Positions 44,690 to 54,311 of a DNA stretch of 64,000 bases are shown in pieces. The notes under the pieces were generated by a model. It was given only the letters and a program-made list of their open reading frames with translations. It was not told the origin of the DNA and did not search any database. Both the position numbers and the translations under genes were made by a program. How positions within the stretch are numbered: the stretch's first letter is position 1; every line of letters starts with the position of its first letter. The stretch comes from Propionibacteriaceae bacterium (GTDB taxonomy: Bacteria > Actinomycetota > Actinomycetes > Propionibacteriales > Propionibacteriaceae). The stretch spans positions 43,170 through 107,169 of the forward strand of contig CAJPNZ010000002.1 in NCBI GenBank assembly GCA_905372155.1. The letters run 5' to 3'.

Positions 44690-46739
44690 GTCGTGCCTCT
44701 TTCATCCGTACCGGGAGCTGTTCGGCCCACCAGTCGAGAATTGCTTCGAATCTTTGCCTTCTGTGCCACGGTGTTCCGGATCGCGAGAGCTCGTGATTCT
44801 CACCGGGGAAAACCAGCATCCTGGTGGTGACCTCGTTGCGCCGCAGCGCGGCGAAGTAACGTTGCGCCTGTTCCAACGGGCACCGCAGGTCCCGCTCGGA
44901 ATGAATGACCAGTGTCGGGGTCGTGACCTGCCCGACCCGCGCCATGGGCGACTGCTGCTCAACCCCATCCGGATCGACACCAACATAGCCGTCCGAGAAA
45001 AACCATCCGATGTCGCTGGTCCCGACGAACGCGGCGGGATCCAGGTAACCCCGCTCGACGACGGCGGCGGCGAACCTGTCGTCGTGCGAGGTGATCCACG
45101 CGGTCAGGTAGCCCCCGTAAGAACCTCCCATGATTCCCACCCGGTCCTCGTCCAGGCTCTTGAACTGTGAACACGCCCCATCCAGGAAGGCCAACACATC
45201 GGCCATGTCGACCACGCCCATACGTTCCTTGACCGCCCGGCCATGGGCCTGCCCGTAGGATGCGGAGCCCCGAGGGTTGCACTGCACCACGGCATATCCC
45301 GCGCGGACATAGACCTGGGCCTCGTCGAAGAAGGCCCAGTTGAAATTCGAGAACGGACCTCCGTGGATGTTCAACAGAACCGGGTGGAGTCCTCGCCCCT
45401 TGGGCACGAACACCCAGCCATGGATGTCATTGCCGTCCTCGCCCTGCACGGTCAGTTCCCTCGGCTCCACCGGGGTCGCAGCAGCAATGAGAGGTCGCGC
45501 GAAATCGGTCAGCCGGACAAGCCTTCCCTCGGCGAGACGGGCGAGTTCCATGGGGTGTGTGGCCTCGCTGACGACCACCACGGTCACACCTTCACGTTCC
45601 GCAGCGGCACTGACCACTCTCGGCCCCCTGACGAGAACATCAATCCGTCCTTCGGGGGAAATCGCATGCAGTTCCCCGCAGCCCCGGACCCTGGCGGGGG
45701 CCAAGACGGATCCCTCCCCGAAGGGCTCCAGGAAACTCCACGGAGCCTCGTAATCGCTGGTAACCGGATCCGTGAGGACCCGGGGTTCGGTGCCGGAATT
45801 CGCTTCGACATCCAGAGCGGCGACGGCCGTGGCACGTCCGACGAAGTCGAGCCCGCTCTCACCGAGGTGCTCCGTCAACAGGAACAGGGTCCTGCCGTCA
45901 CGGCTGAACCGGGGTCGTGACCAGGCCTGTGGCGATTCAGGACCACCGACCACGAGAACCGGCTCGCCACCGGCCACGGGCACACCGTGGACCATCGATC
46001 GAAGATCCGAGTCCTCCCCGGCGTGCAGCGCAGCGGTGAAGTAGACACGTTCCCCATCCGGGGTGAACTCCGGTTGGTGGCAGTCGGCCTCCAGCGGGGT
46101 GAGCAGCCGCGCCCGGGGGATTCCGCGTCGTCCTCCGAGAACCGTGTCGTCCCTGGGTTCTTCATCGGTCCCCGTTGCCGCGCGTCCCCGGGGTTCCAGC
46201 CAGGGTTCCTCGTCGAGGGAGGGAACTTCGAGCAGGTAGATCCCCCGGGGACGGTCCCGGGTGTATCCGAGACCGTTGGCCTGGTATTTGTTGCCCACGA
46301 TCAGTCTGGGATCCTCGCGGTCGGCGGGAACGCCGTCAAGGGTCCCGTACCGCCCCTCCTCGGGCATCCTGGCGACGAAGGCCAGCTTCCCCGAGTCCCT
46401 GGACCACACGAACTCATCCACCCCCAAGGGAGCATCGGTGATGATCCTGGGTTCCCCGCCCTCGGCGGCGACGATGGCGAGCTGCGGTTTGACATCGATG
46501 CCGCCCCGGAGGAAGGCCACCGTCTGCCCGTCGGGGCTCAGCTGTGGCGCCAGGTCCGATGTGCCCCGGGTCAGGGGCCTAGGACGCCCCCTGCCGGCCG
46601 TGGCCACGCTCCAGATTCTCCCGACGTGGTCATCGACGACGAAGGAAGGGTGTCGCGCAGCAAAAACCGCCTGCTCACCATCGGGGCTGAGGCTCGGGGA
46701 TGACAGACTGACCAGCAGGTCCAGGTGGCGTGGTTTCAC
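44679..46739 (-). CDS. S9 family serine peptidase (acylaminoacyl-peptidase type)
   Basis: A 686-residue protein. The N-terminal 400 residues form a WD40-like beta-propeller (APQLSPDGQTVAFLRG, FVWSRDSGKLAFVA). The C-terminal alpha/beta hydrolase has the nucleophile in GIMGGSYGGYLTAW, the Asp in LVIHSERDLRCPLEQAQ and the His in FPGENHELSRSGTPWHR. It cleaves short peptides, the propeller limiting access. No signal peptide is seen, so it is cytoplasmic. The start is GTG at 46739. It overlaps the ABC ATPase gene downstream, although the functions do not obviously connect. Confidence 0.92.
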   Translation of the reverse strand: MKPRHLDLLVSLSSPSLSPDGEQAVFAARHPSFVVDDHVGRIWSVATAGRGRPRPLTRGTSDLAPQLSPDGQTVAFLRGGIDVKPQLAIVAAEGGEPRIITDAPLGVDEFVWSRDSGKLAFVARMPEEGRYGTLDGVPADREDPRLIVGNKYQANGLGYTRDRPRGIYLLEVPSLDEEPWLEPRGRAATGTDEEPRDDTVLGGRRGIPRARLLTPLEADCHQPEFTPDGERVYFTAALHAGEDSDLRSMVHGVPVAGGEPVLVVGGPESPQAWSRPRFSRDGRTLFLLTEHLGESGLDFVGRATAVAALDVEANSGTEPRVLTDPVTSDYEAPWSFLEPFGEGSVLAPARVRGCGELHAISPEGRIDVLVRGPRVVSAAAEREGVTVVVVSEATHPMELARLAEGRLVRLTDFARPLIAAATPVEPRELTVQGEDGNDIHGWVFVPKGRGLHPVLLNIHGGPFSNFNWAFFDEAQVYVRAGYAVVQCNPRGSASYGQAHGRAVKERMGVVDMADVLAFLDGACSQFKSLDEDRVGIMGGSYGGYLTAWITSHDDRFAAAVVERGYLDPAAFVGTSDIGWFFSDGYVGVDPDGVEQQSPMARVGQVTTPTLVIHSERDLRCPLEQAQRYFAALRRNEVTTRMLVFPGENHELSRSGTPWHRRQRFEAILDWWAEQLPVRMKEARRGR

Positions 46740-46757
46740 ATCCCATACCGTACGGCT

Positions 46758-48074
46758 TCATCGCTTCCAGGCGCCACGCGAACCCGGAGGACGGATGGGC
46801 CAGGGCAACTTTCGAATCGGAACCGACATCGGACGTGCCATGGCCGCACCCGCGGCGACACCCGCGGCCAGGATGATGCCCACCGCGGCCGCGGTCATCA
46901 GGTCCTGCTGGCCGTCCACGAAGGACGTCTCCCCCGTCCCGAGAGCCAACTTCAACACTCCGGACCACGTGACCAGACCGGGCAGGATCGGCACCACGGC
47001 CGATGCCGAGATGGAGTCCAGCTGCACCCGCAGCAGGCGTGCCGCAGCTGCGGATGCCGCCCCGACCAGCAGGGCGGCCGCTCCGGTGGCCGCCACCACG
47101 GGCCAGCGCTGCGCCAGCAGCCACAGGAAGAACCACCAGCTGGCCGCGCCGATCAGCCCCGCGCTGACGATCGCCCGCCGCGATGCTCGGGTGCAGAACG
47201 CCCACGCCGCGGCCACGATCCCGGACCAGAACACCGAGACGGGACCCAGCAGGCCATCGATGCTGAACTGTGCGTTGATCCACACCGGGATGCCCAACCA
47301 GCTGGCGCCCGCCACCACGACACTGGCACCGATCACCAGTCCGATGGTGACGATCAGCCCGTGGATGGCGTGGGCGGTGCCGGTCACGTAGAGACCTGAG
47401 ATGGCGTCCTCCGAGGCGCCGAGAATGGCCAGGCCCGCGAGCATCGAGATGATGGCGCCGATGACTATCAGCCCCGGTTCGATCCCGGCCAGCCCCGGGA
47501 CACCCCACCCCTTGGCCAGGGCGACGCCGACCGCGGCGGCCGCGGCCATCGCCCCACCGACGCACTGCTGGAAGAACACCGAGACCCGTCGCTTCGAAAG
47601 CCACACCTGGGTCCGGTGGATGCTCCAGGCAACGATCAGCGCCAGCAGGCCGACGATCCACCGGGCCCCGAACATGAGCGCCGCCGCGCTGGAAACCGCC
47701 CCGAAACCCAGCGAGACGTCAAGCCCTCCCCAGCGTCCGTGACGCCCGAGAATGGCCTCGATCCGGGCCCGGGAGTCCGGGATGCTGTTGTTCCGGGCCT
47801 CGGAGGCCACCTGCTGAAGCATCGTTATGAGCTCGAAGTCCTGATGGCCGATGGGAACCACCCGCATGGCGGTCAGGGGTTCGCCGTCGGTCTTTCCCCT
47901 GACCGAGACGATGATCATGTTCCCGGTGACGTCGGTGTGGTATTCCGCCACTCCGAGGTCCCGCATGGCGTGCCGGGAGGCCCGGATCGCCGAGGACACG
48001 GAGGCGCCGTGGGCCAGCATTCCGCAACCGATCTCCAACCCCAGGTCCAGTACCTCCCGGGGATCGGCGGTCAT
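46758..48074 (-). CDS. thrE: ThrE-type threonine/serine exporter
   Basis: A 438-residue membrane protein of the ThrE/YjjP-YjjB family. The N-terminal soluble part has LDLGLEIGCGMLAHGASVSS and YHTDVTGNMIIVSV, typical of that family, followed by about ten membrane helices in two blocks. ThrE of Corynebacterium exports L-threonine and L-serine; the substrate here is inferred from family. The ATG at 48072-48074 overlaps the rnhA stop by four bases. A longer open frame to 48566 belongs to the shadow of rnhA. Confidence 0.88.
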   Translation of the reverse strand: MTADPREVLDLGLEIGCGMLAHGASVSSAIRASRHAMRDLGVAEYHTDVTGNMIIVSVRGKTDGEPLTAMRVVPIGHQDFELITMLQQVASEARNNSIPDSRARIEAILGRHGRWGGLDVSLGFGAVSSAAALMFGARWIVGLLALIVAWSIHRTQVWLSKRRVSVFFQQCVGGAMAAAAAVGVALAKGWGVPGLAGIEPGLIVIGAIISMLAGLAILGASEDAISGLYVTGTAHAIHGLIVTIGLVIGASVVVAGASWLGIPVWINAQFSIDGLLGPVSVFWSGIVAAAWAFCTRASRRAIVSAGLIGAASWWFFLWLLAQRWPVVAATGAAALLVGAASAAAARLLRVQLDSISASAVVPILPGLVTWSGVLKLALGTGETSFVDGQQDLMTAAAVGIILAAGVAAGAAMARPMSVPIRKLPWPIRPPGSRGAWKR

Positions 48075-48619
48075 GCCCGCTCGCCGGGAAGCTCGAACAG
48101 CGCGAGCTGTTCGGGTGCATCGTCGCGCGGCGGTTCCGGTCGTGCCGGTTTCTTCCCCACCCCAGGGAACCCGGGTCCCCGGGCCACGGGGGCACCGTCC
48201 CGATGGGCGGTGGCGGCGGCACGTGCCCGTTCGTCGGCGGCCTCGTTCAGGGGATGGCCCGCGTGTCCCTTGACCCATTCGAAACGCACCTGCCTGCCCT
48301 GCAGGGCGCGATCCAGTTGCTTCATCAGGTCGGCGTTCAGGACGGGTTTGCCGTCGCCCTTCTTCCAGCCGCGGCGTTTCCAGCCGGGAAGCCACGCGGT
48401 CAGGGAATTGATGACGTACTGCGAATCGCACAGGACCAGCAGCTCCTCGTCCGTACCCGCCGTGGAGTTCAACAGATCCAGCACCGCCATCAGCTCCCCC
48501 ATGTTGTTGGTTCCGTGGGGCCATCCCCCAGCGGCCCATCGGTCGTCGTCGATGTACCAGGCCCACCCGGCCGGGCCGGGATTTGCCAGCGAGGACCCAT
48601 CCGCGGCGGCCGTGATCAC
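48071..48619 (-). CDS. rnhA: Ribonuclease HI with C-terminal extension
   Basis: A 182-residue RNase HI. Catalytic residues are visible: the first Asp in AADGSSLANPGPAG, Glu in NNMGELMAVLDLL, Asp in LVLCDSQYVINSL and the last Asp in NEAADERARAAA; EWVKGHAGHPLNE contains the usual His. It removes the RNA strand of RNA-DNA hybrids. About 45 residues after the domain form a Pro-rich tail ending ALFELPGERA, of unknown role. The start is GTG at 48619 within the stop of the adenosine deaminase gene (GTGA), and the gene overlaps thrE by four bases. Confidence 0.92.
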   Translation of the reverse strand: MITAAADGSSLANPGPAGWAWYIDDDRWAAGGWPHGTNNMGELMAVLDLLNSTAGTDEELLVLCDSQYVINSLTAWLPGWKRRGWKKGDGKPVLNADLMKQLDRALQGRQVRFEWVKGHAGHPLNEAADERARAAATAHRDGAPVARGPGFPGVGKKPARPEPPRDDAPEQLALFELPGERA

Positions 48620-49707
48620 GCCCGCGCCTCGCGGCGGGCGGCGTGGAAGGCGGGGCGGATCAGTCCGTTGACGAGGGTCTCTCGTTCGTCGTGGTGCAGG
48701 AAGGCCGCGCGCATGGCCGCCACGGTCACGGCCTCCACCTCGGTGAGCCCCCATCCGAAGACCTCGGAGAGCTTCGCGAACTCCTCGGACAGGGATGTGC
48801 CGCTCATCAGGCGATTGTCGCAGTGGATGGTGACGTTGAAACCGAGCTCGGCGAGTCGCCCGACAGGGTGCCGGTCGAGGGACTTGACCACACCGGTTTG
48901 AAGGTTCGAGGTCGGGCACACCTCGAGCGGGATCCGCTGATCCCGCACGAAGGCCGCGAAGCGCCCGAACCGGGGCCGGGCCTCCCAGAAGTCGTCGATG
49001 TCCTCGCAGATGCGCACACCGTGGCCGATGCGCTGGGCGCCGCAGAGTTGGACGGCCTCCCACATCGACTCCGGTCCGTCGGCCTCGCCTGCGTGAATGG
49101 TGAAGTGTGCGTTGTTGCGTCGCAGCAGGTCGAAGGAGGCCTGGAAACGGGTGGGGCGGAAGCCCATCTCGGCGCCGGCGATGTCGTATCCGACGACGGA
49201 GTCGTCGCGATAGGCCAGGGCCAGTTCGGCGATCTCGGTGGTGGGTTCGTCGACGTGACGCATCGCCGTGACGATCTGGGTGGCGACGATGGCCCGTCCC
49301 GCGGCCTCGGCCTGCGCCATGCCCTCGGCCAGGCCGTCGCGGACCGCCTCCACAGCCGTCTCCAGCGTCAGTCCCTTCTCCAGGTGCTGTTCGGGGGCCC
49401 AGCGGGCCTCGGCGTAGACGACGCCGTCGGCAGCCTGGTCCAGCACGAACTCCCGCGCCACCCGCACCAGCTGGTCGCGGGTCTGCATGGCGGCGGTGGT
49501 GTGGGCGAAACCCTCCAGGTATCGCACCAGGGAACCGGAATCGGCGGACTCGAAGAACCACCTGCCCAGCTTCTCCGGGTCGGTGGTGGGCAGTTCGTGC
49601 CCGTTCTCAGCGCAGTGCTCGATCACGGTCGCGGGCCGCAACCCGCCGTCGAGATGGTCGTGGAGGGCAACCTTGGGCAGGGCGCGTAGTTCTTCCGGGC
49701 TCAGCAT
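48616..49707 (-). CDS. add: Adenosine deaminase
   Basis: A 363-residue enzyme that deaminates adenosine to inosine. Metal and catalytic motifs are ALHDHLDGGLRP near residue 14, FTIHAGEADGP, CGAQRIGHGVRI and LEVCPTSNLQT. The length is normal. The gene is in the leftward nucleoside run; its stop overlaps the rnhA start. The product inosine is a substrate of the purine nucleoside phosphorylase encoded at 35060. Confidence 0.95.
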   Translation of the reverse strand: MLSPEELRALPKVALHDHLDGGLRPATVIEHCAENGHELPTTDPEKLGRWFFESADSGSLVRYLEGFAHTTAAMQTRDQLVRVAREFVLDQAADGVVYAEARWAPEQHLEKGLTLETAVEAVRDGLAEGMAQAEAAGRAIVATQIVTAMRHVDEPTTEIAELALAYRDDSVVGYDIAGAEMGFRPTRFQASFDLLRRNNAHFTIHAGEADGPESMWEAVQLCGAQRIGHGVRICEDIDDFWEARPRFGRFAAFVRDQRIPLEVCPTSNLQTGVVKSLDRHPVGRLAELGFNVTIHCDNRLMSGTSLSEEFAKLSEVFGWGLTEVEAVTVAAMRAAFLHHDERETLVNGLIRPAFHAARREARA

Positions 49708-49735
49708 GAGGACATCCTAGAGTTGCAGGTCGGGG

Positions 49736-50134
49736 TCAGCGGGCATGGTCCAGATCGGCGGGTCCGAAGGCCTGCGGCAGCACCTCCGACATCGGCAGCA
49801 CCCCGACCGGGGTGTCCACGAGAAGCCTGTTCCCACCGAACTCGAACAGCAGCTGCCTGCACCGTCCGCAGGGCATGATCCTCTCCCCCAGCTTGTTGCA
49901 GCAAGTGAAGGCCACCAGCCGGCCGCCCCCGGTGGCGTTCAGCTGCGAGACCAGCCCGCACTCGGCACAGAGCCCCACCCCATAGGAGGCATTCTCCACG
50001 TTGCAACCGACCACGATACGGCCGTCGTCCACCAGTGCGGCCGCACCCACCTGGTAGTCGGAGTAGGGCGCATAGGCCCTTTCCGTGACCTCCCGCGCCG
50101 CGGCCCGCAGCCGCTTCCAGTCGATGCCGGTCAT
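49736..50134 (-). CDS. cdd: Cytidine deaminase
   Basis: A 132-residue homotetrameric-type cytidine deaminase. Zinc ligands and the catalytic Glu are in GLCAECGL (Cys, Ala, Glu) and MPCGRCRQLL. NVENASYGVG is the substrate-binding segment. It converts cytidine or deoxycytidine to the uridine form. Only 1 bp separates it from the stop of the permease gene upstream, and add follows after 28 bp, so it is part of the nucleoside operon. Confidence 0.95.
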   Translation of the reverse strand: MTGIDWKRLRAAAREVTERAYAPYSDYQVGAAALVDDGRIVVGCNVENASYGVGLCAECGLVSQLNATGGGRLVAFTCCNKLGERIMPCGRCRQLLFEFGGNRLLVDTPVGVLPMSEVLPQAFGPADLDHAR

Positions 50135-50135
50135 G

Positions 50136-51461
50136 TCAGTGGGTCTTCACGAAGTGAGCGCCGTCGGCGGCGGGCGGGCGGACGCGGCCGACCAGTCCCG
50201 CCACGGCGATGATGGTGGCGACGTAAGGCAACATCTCGATGAACTCGCTGGGAATCGGGAGGTTCATCAGCTTGATGGACTGCGCCAAGGCTCGGGTGAA
50301 TCCGAAGAACAGGGCCATGCCCGCCCCCAGGACGGGATGCCAGCGACCCATGATCACCGCGGCCAGGGCGATGAAACCGTTTCCGGCCGTGATGTTGTTG
50401 TCCTGGAAGGCTCCGACGAAACCGACCGTGAAATAGGCCCCGCCGAGACCCGCGAAGATCCCGCCCAGCAGCACGGCCTGGGTCTTGGTGGAGATCACCT
50501 TGATCCCGACGGTGTCCGCTGCCCGCGGGTGCTCGCCGACCGCCCGGACCCGCAGCCCCCACTTGGTGCGGTGGAGCAGGAACCACACCAGCGGAACCGC
50601 CAGCAGGGCCATGAAGGTCAAGGGGCGTTGGGTGAACAGGATCGGCCCGATGAACGGGATCTCGCTCAGCGCGGGAACGGCGAACACCGGCATGGGGCTG
50701 ACCACACCGAAGGTCTTGAGGTCGCGGGCGACGAGCTGCTGGAAGACGAACCCCGTCAACCCGGTGGCCAACAGGTTCACGACCACGCCGACGATGACGT
50801 GATCCACCAGGTATTTCAGCGTGAACAGGGCCAGCACGGCCCCCATCAGGAGGCCTGCGACGGCCGCCGCGGCCAGGGCCGCCAGGAAGGACTGGGTGAC
50901 GGAAAACCCCAAGGACTGGGTGATGGAGAACATCACGGAGGCCGCGAAGGCCGCGGCCAGGAACTGGCCCTCGATCGCGATGTTCACCACGCCGGCGCGC
51001 TCCGACAGGACGCCGGCCAGCACCCCGAACAGCAGCGGCGTCGAATACGCCAGCGTGAGGTTCAGCTGGCTCGTCAGGGTGAACGGAACAGCGGAGGACG
51101 CGGCGGCCCAGACAACGAAACCGGCGAGGATGCTGAACCCAGCGATCACTCCCGCCGCGGTGCGGCAGCCCTTCGGGAGCCTGCCGATCAGGAACACGGC
51201 CCCCGAGGCCAGGGTGAGCAGGGCGAGGAACAGCAGCACCGGTGGGCCCGGCACCTCGATGGTCGGCAACTGCACATCCGCGAAGGCATCCGACAGGGCG
51301 ATGTTCCCGGTCGGATTGGCGGTGAACGCCATCACCACCAGCAGCAACCCGAGCAGGGCGAGGAGAATACCCGCCGCTATGCGCGTGGAACGCCCCTCCG
51401 GTGATTCGACGACCTTCCTTTCCGGAGCGTCGGCACCGGGAACGATGATGTCGGTGCTCAT
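50136..51461 (-). CDS. Nucleoside ABC importer permease, second subunit
   Basis: A 441-residue membrane protein of the BMP-associated permease family (NupP/NupQ type). It has ten or so helices. GVLSERAGVVNIAIEGQFLAA and NNITAGNGFIALAAVIMGRW are family signatures. The N-terminal 100 residues add two extra helices. The ATG at 51459-51461 overlaps the stop of the first permease gene by four bases. It carries nucleosides inward together with the first permease and the ATPase. Confidence 0.92.
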   Translation of the reverse strand: MSTDIIVPGADAPERKVVESPEGRSTRIAAGILLALLGLLLVVMAFTANPTGNIALSDAFADVQLPTIEVPGPPVLLFLALLTLASGAVFLIGRLPKGCRTAAGVIAGFSILAGFVVWAAASSAVPFTLTSQLNLTLAYSTPLLFGVLAGVLSERAGVVNIAIEGQFLAAAFAASVMFSITQSLGFSVTQSFLAALAAAAVAGLLMGAVLALFTLKYLVDHVIVGVVVNLLATGLTGFVFQQLVARDLKTFGVVSPMPVFAVPALSEIPFIGPILFTQRPLTFMALLAVPLVWFLLHRTKWGLRVRAVGEHPRAADTVGIKVISTKTQAVLLGGIFAGLGGAYFTVGFVGAFQDNNITAGNGFIALAAVIMGRWHPVLGAGMALFFGFTRALAQSIKLMNLPIPSEFIEMLPYVATIIAVAGLVGRVRPPAADGAHFVKTH

Positions 51462-52636
51462 GCCTTGGCCTCCTTGGGAACGGTCCGGACGGCCCCGCGC
51501 CTGCGTTCCTTGAGGAAGGGCAGCAACCATATGACGAAGGCAGGCGCCGCGACGAGCAGGACGATCAGGGCCTGGATGAGATCCACCAGCTGCTTGGGGG
51601 TGTTGGCGATCGTGACCATGGCGGTGCGGCTCGCTTTCAACGCGCCGAACAACAACCCCGCAAACACCACGCCGAGGGGGCGGGAACGCCCCAGCAGGGC
51701 AACCGTGATGGCGTCGAACCCGAGGGTGCCGATGATGCTGACGGTCAGCTGTGACGGGTAGCTCGTCAGGATCACGGGGGCGGTGACGGTGATCAGGCCC
51801 CCGAGACCGGCCAGGCCACCGGCCAGCGCCATCGTCGTGAAGGTGACCCGACCCACGGATGTGCCCGCGGTTGCCGCTGCGTCCGGGTTCAACCCGACCG
51901 CCTGCAGCCGGAGACCGAACCTGGTGCGCTCCAGGAGCCACCAGCATCCCAGGGCCGCCAGCAGCGCCAGCCCGAATCCCAGGTGCAGGCGGGTACCGGC
52001 GACCCGGGGCAGGGTGGCGCTCCATTCCAGCACGGGGGCGATCGGGTTGGTTGTCCCCGGTTGCCGCATGAACGGCTGCTTCAGCAGAAAGGAGAGGATG
52101 TTCGCGGCGACGTAGTTCATCATGATCGTGAGGATCACCTCGTGGGCCCCGGTGCGGGCCTTGATGAGACCGACCACGCCGCCCCAGAGCGCCCCCATGA
52201 GAACACCCGCGAAGATCACCAACGGAAGATGCAGGAAGATGGGGAGCCCCTTGATGCTGAAACCGAGATAAGCCCCGACCAGCGCCCCCATCACGGCCTG
52301 ACCCTGGGCGCCGATGTTGAACAGCCCGGCCCGGAATGCCAGCGCCACCCCGAGGCCGGCCGCTATCAAGGGGGCCGCCTCCGCGGTGGTTTCGGTGAGG
52401 GCGGTCGCCGACCCGAGGGAACCCACGTACATGGCCTCGAAGGTGATCGCGATCTTGCCGAAGGTGGCGTCCAGGGCGTCGCCGGGCCGGGCGATGAAGT
52501 AGGCGTACTTCGCCATGATCTCCGCGTCGGTAACCACCATGATGACCATCGCGACGGCGAAGGCCAGGATCAGGGAGGCCGTGCTCACCAGGGCCGTGTT
52601 GACCCAGGCCGGGCGGCCACGGGTTTCGGTGTTCAT
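51458..52636 (-). CDS. Nucleoside ABC importer permease, first subunit
   Basis: A 392-residue permease of the same importer. LGVALAFRAGLFNIGAQGQAVMG and TGAHEVILTIMMNYVA are the typical motifs of the first permease in BMP/Nup systems, with TLGFDAITVALLGRSRPLGV near the end. The ATG at 52634-52636 overlaps the ATPase stop and the 3' end overlaps the second permease, so the subunits are translationally coupled. About nine or ten membrane helices are visible. Confidence 0.92.
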   Translation of the reverse strand: MNTETRGRPAWVNTALVSTASLILAFAVAMVIMVVTDAEIMAKYAYFIARPGDALDATFGKIAITFEAMYVGSLGSATALTETTAEAAPLIAAGLGVALAFRAGLFNIGAQGQAVMGALVGAYLGFSIKGLPIFLHLPLVIFAGVLMGALWGGVVGLIKARTGAHEVILTIMMNYVAANILSFLLKQPFMRQPGTTNPIAPVLEWSATLPRVAGTRLHLGFGLALLAALGCWWLLERTRFGLRLQAVGLNPDAAATAGTSVGRVTFTTMALAGGLAGLGGLITVTAPVILTSYPSQLTVSIIGTLGFDAITVALLGRSRPLGVVFAGLLFGALKASRTAMVTIANTPKQLVDLIQALIVLLVAAPAFVIWLLPFLKERRRGAVRTVPKEAKA

Positions 52637-54186
52637 GCCCGGTCCTCCTGCTCCGTGATGGCGGCGGCGTCCTCGTGGTCGATCCCCGCCATCATGAGCC
52701 CCAGCACGTCGCGGGGGGTGTCCGGCCCGACGACACCGACGATGCGTCCCCGGTACATGACCGCGATGCGATCGGCCAAGGACTCCACCTCGTCGAGTTC
52801 CGTGGAGATGATGAGCACAGCGGTTCCCCTGTCCCGTTCGGCGACGATCCGGTTGTGAAGGAACTCGATCGCGCCCACGTCGACGCCCCGGGTCGGCTGG
52901 TTCGCCAGCAGCAGCGACAGCGGGCGCGACAGTTCCCGGGCCAGCACCACCTTCTGTTGGTTGCCGCCCGACAGCGACCGGGCCGGTTGCGCGTAGGAGT
53001 CGGTGCGGATGTCGAACTCCTCGACCAGCTTCGCGGCGTGCTGGTTGATCTGCCCCAGCTTGAGGTTTCCGCCCACGCTGAAGTGGTCGAGGTTGTCCAG
53101 CACCAGGTTCTGGGCGATCGAGAAATCCCCGATCAGGCCGTCCTTGTTCCGGTCCTCTGGCACGTAGCCGAGGCCCGCCCTCAAGGTTCTGGCGGGACTG
53201 AGCCGCGTGACGTCGGCACCGTCGAGGGTGATCGTGCCACCGACCGGAGTCATGGTGCCGAGCAGTGCCTCGGCCAGTTCGCTCTGCCCATTGCCCTGAA
53301 CCCCCGCGATCACGATGATCTCGCCGCCGCACACCGTCAGGTCGAGGTGATCGACGGCCACCGCCCCGGATGCGCTGGCCACCGTCAGCCCGGAGATCAC
53401 CAGGCGTTCCTCCCCGATCCGCGGCGCCTGTTTGGTCACCTTCAGCTCCACGGAACGCCCGACCATCATGGCGGCCAGCTCGGCCTCGGTGCTGGTGGGC
53501 TCGGCGCGCCCGACGACCTCGCCGCGCCGGATGACCGTGATGTCGTCGGCGACCTCCAGCACCTCGCGGAGCTTGTGGGTGATGAAGACGATCGCGCGAC
53601 CCTCGTCGCGCAGCGCGCGCATCACGTCCATCAACTCGCCGATCTCCTGCGGGGTCAGCACCGCCGTCGGCTCGTCGAAGATCAGATAGCGGGCGTCCAG
53701 GGCCAAGGACTTCAGGATCTCGACCCGCTGCTGGATGCCGACGGGCAGGTCCTCCACGAGGGCATCCGGATCGACCTCCAGGCGGTACTGCTTCGAGAGT
53801 TCCCGGACCCGCCGCCTGGCCTGGTCGATGTCGAGGAGCCCCGCGGAACCGGGTTCGTGTCCCAGCACCATGTTCTCCGCGACCGTGAACGGGGGAATCA
53901 GCATGAAGTGCTGGTGCACCATGCCGATGCCTGCCGCCATGGCCTGCCGGGGATCCCCCAGCCTCAGTTGCTCCTCCCCCAGCCAGACCTCACCTTCGTC
54001 GGGGGCCAGCAACCCGAAGAGGATGTTCATCAGGGTGGATTTTCCCGCCCCGTTCTCTCCGAGCAGGCAGTGGATGCGACCCGGAACGATGTCGATGCTG
54101 ATGTCGTTGTTGGCCGTGAGGGGACCGAAACGTTTCGTGATGCCTTCCAACGACAACACGGGAGCGGCCGGGGGCGACGAAGTCAC
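52633..54186 (-). CDS. Nucleoside ABC importer ATPase, tandem domains
   Basis: A 517-residue protein with two ABC domains. The first has Walker [17 protein letters not shown], signature VGIQQRVEILKSL and Walker B YLIFDEPTAVL. The second has the usual altered P-loop VIAGVQGNGQSELAEAL, the signature LSGGNQQKVVLAREL and NQPTRGVDVGA in place of a catalytic Walker B, as in other sugar/nucleoside ATPases. The GTG start at 54186 has a perfect AAGGAGGAACA. It follows the BMP gene and a 22-bp tandem repeat. Confidence 0.93.
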   Translation of the reverse strand: MTSSPPAAPVLSLEGITKRFGPLTANNDISIDIVPGRIHCLLGENGAGKSTLMNILFGLLAPDEGEVWLGEEQLRLGDPRQAMAAGIGMVHQHFMLIPPFTVAENMVLGHEPGSAGLLDIDQARRRVRELSKQYRLEVDPDALVEDLPVGIQQRVEILKSLALDARYLIFDEPTAVLTPQEIGELMDVMRALRDEGRAIVFITHKLREVLEVADDITVIRRGEVVGRAEPTSTEAELAAMMVGRSVELKVTKQAPRIGEERLVISGLTVASASGAVAVDHLDLTVCGGEIIVIAGVQGNGQSELAEALLGTMTPVGGTITLDGADVTRLSPARTLRAGLGYVPEDRNKDGLIGDFSIAQNLVLDNLDHFSVGGNLKLGQINQHAAKLVEEFDIRTDSYAQPARSLSGGNQQKVVLARELSRPLSLLLANQPTRGVDVGAIEFLHNRIVAERDRGTAVLIISTELDEVESLADRIAVMYRGRIVGVVGPDTPRDVLGLMMAGIDHEDAAAITEQEDRA

Positions 54187-54265
54187 TGTTCCTCCTTCAT
54201 CAGGCGGGCCCACTCTACAAGCGTTCAGTGGGGCAGGGACATCCACAGGGGACGTCCCTGCTCCA

Positions 54266-54309
54266 CATTTCATTCCATCTGCTTCAGCATTTCATTCCAT
54301 CTGCTTCAG
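54266..54309. repeat. Tandem 22-bp repeat between BMP and ATPase genes
   Basis: The unit CATTTCATTCCATCTGCTTCAG occurs twice without a gap (54266-54287, 54288-54309). It lies just after the bmp stop codon on the minus strand and before the ATPase gene. It is AT-rich for its surroundings. It could affect transcript stability between the abundant binding protein and the membrane subunits, or be simple slippage. Confidence 0.8.
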
Positions 54310-54311
54310 CA

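Noticed and set aside
49708..49735. Separate promoter splitting add from cdd
   Set aside because: The 28-bp gap is too short to show convincing promoter elements; the simplest view is one operon.
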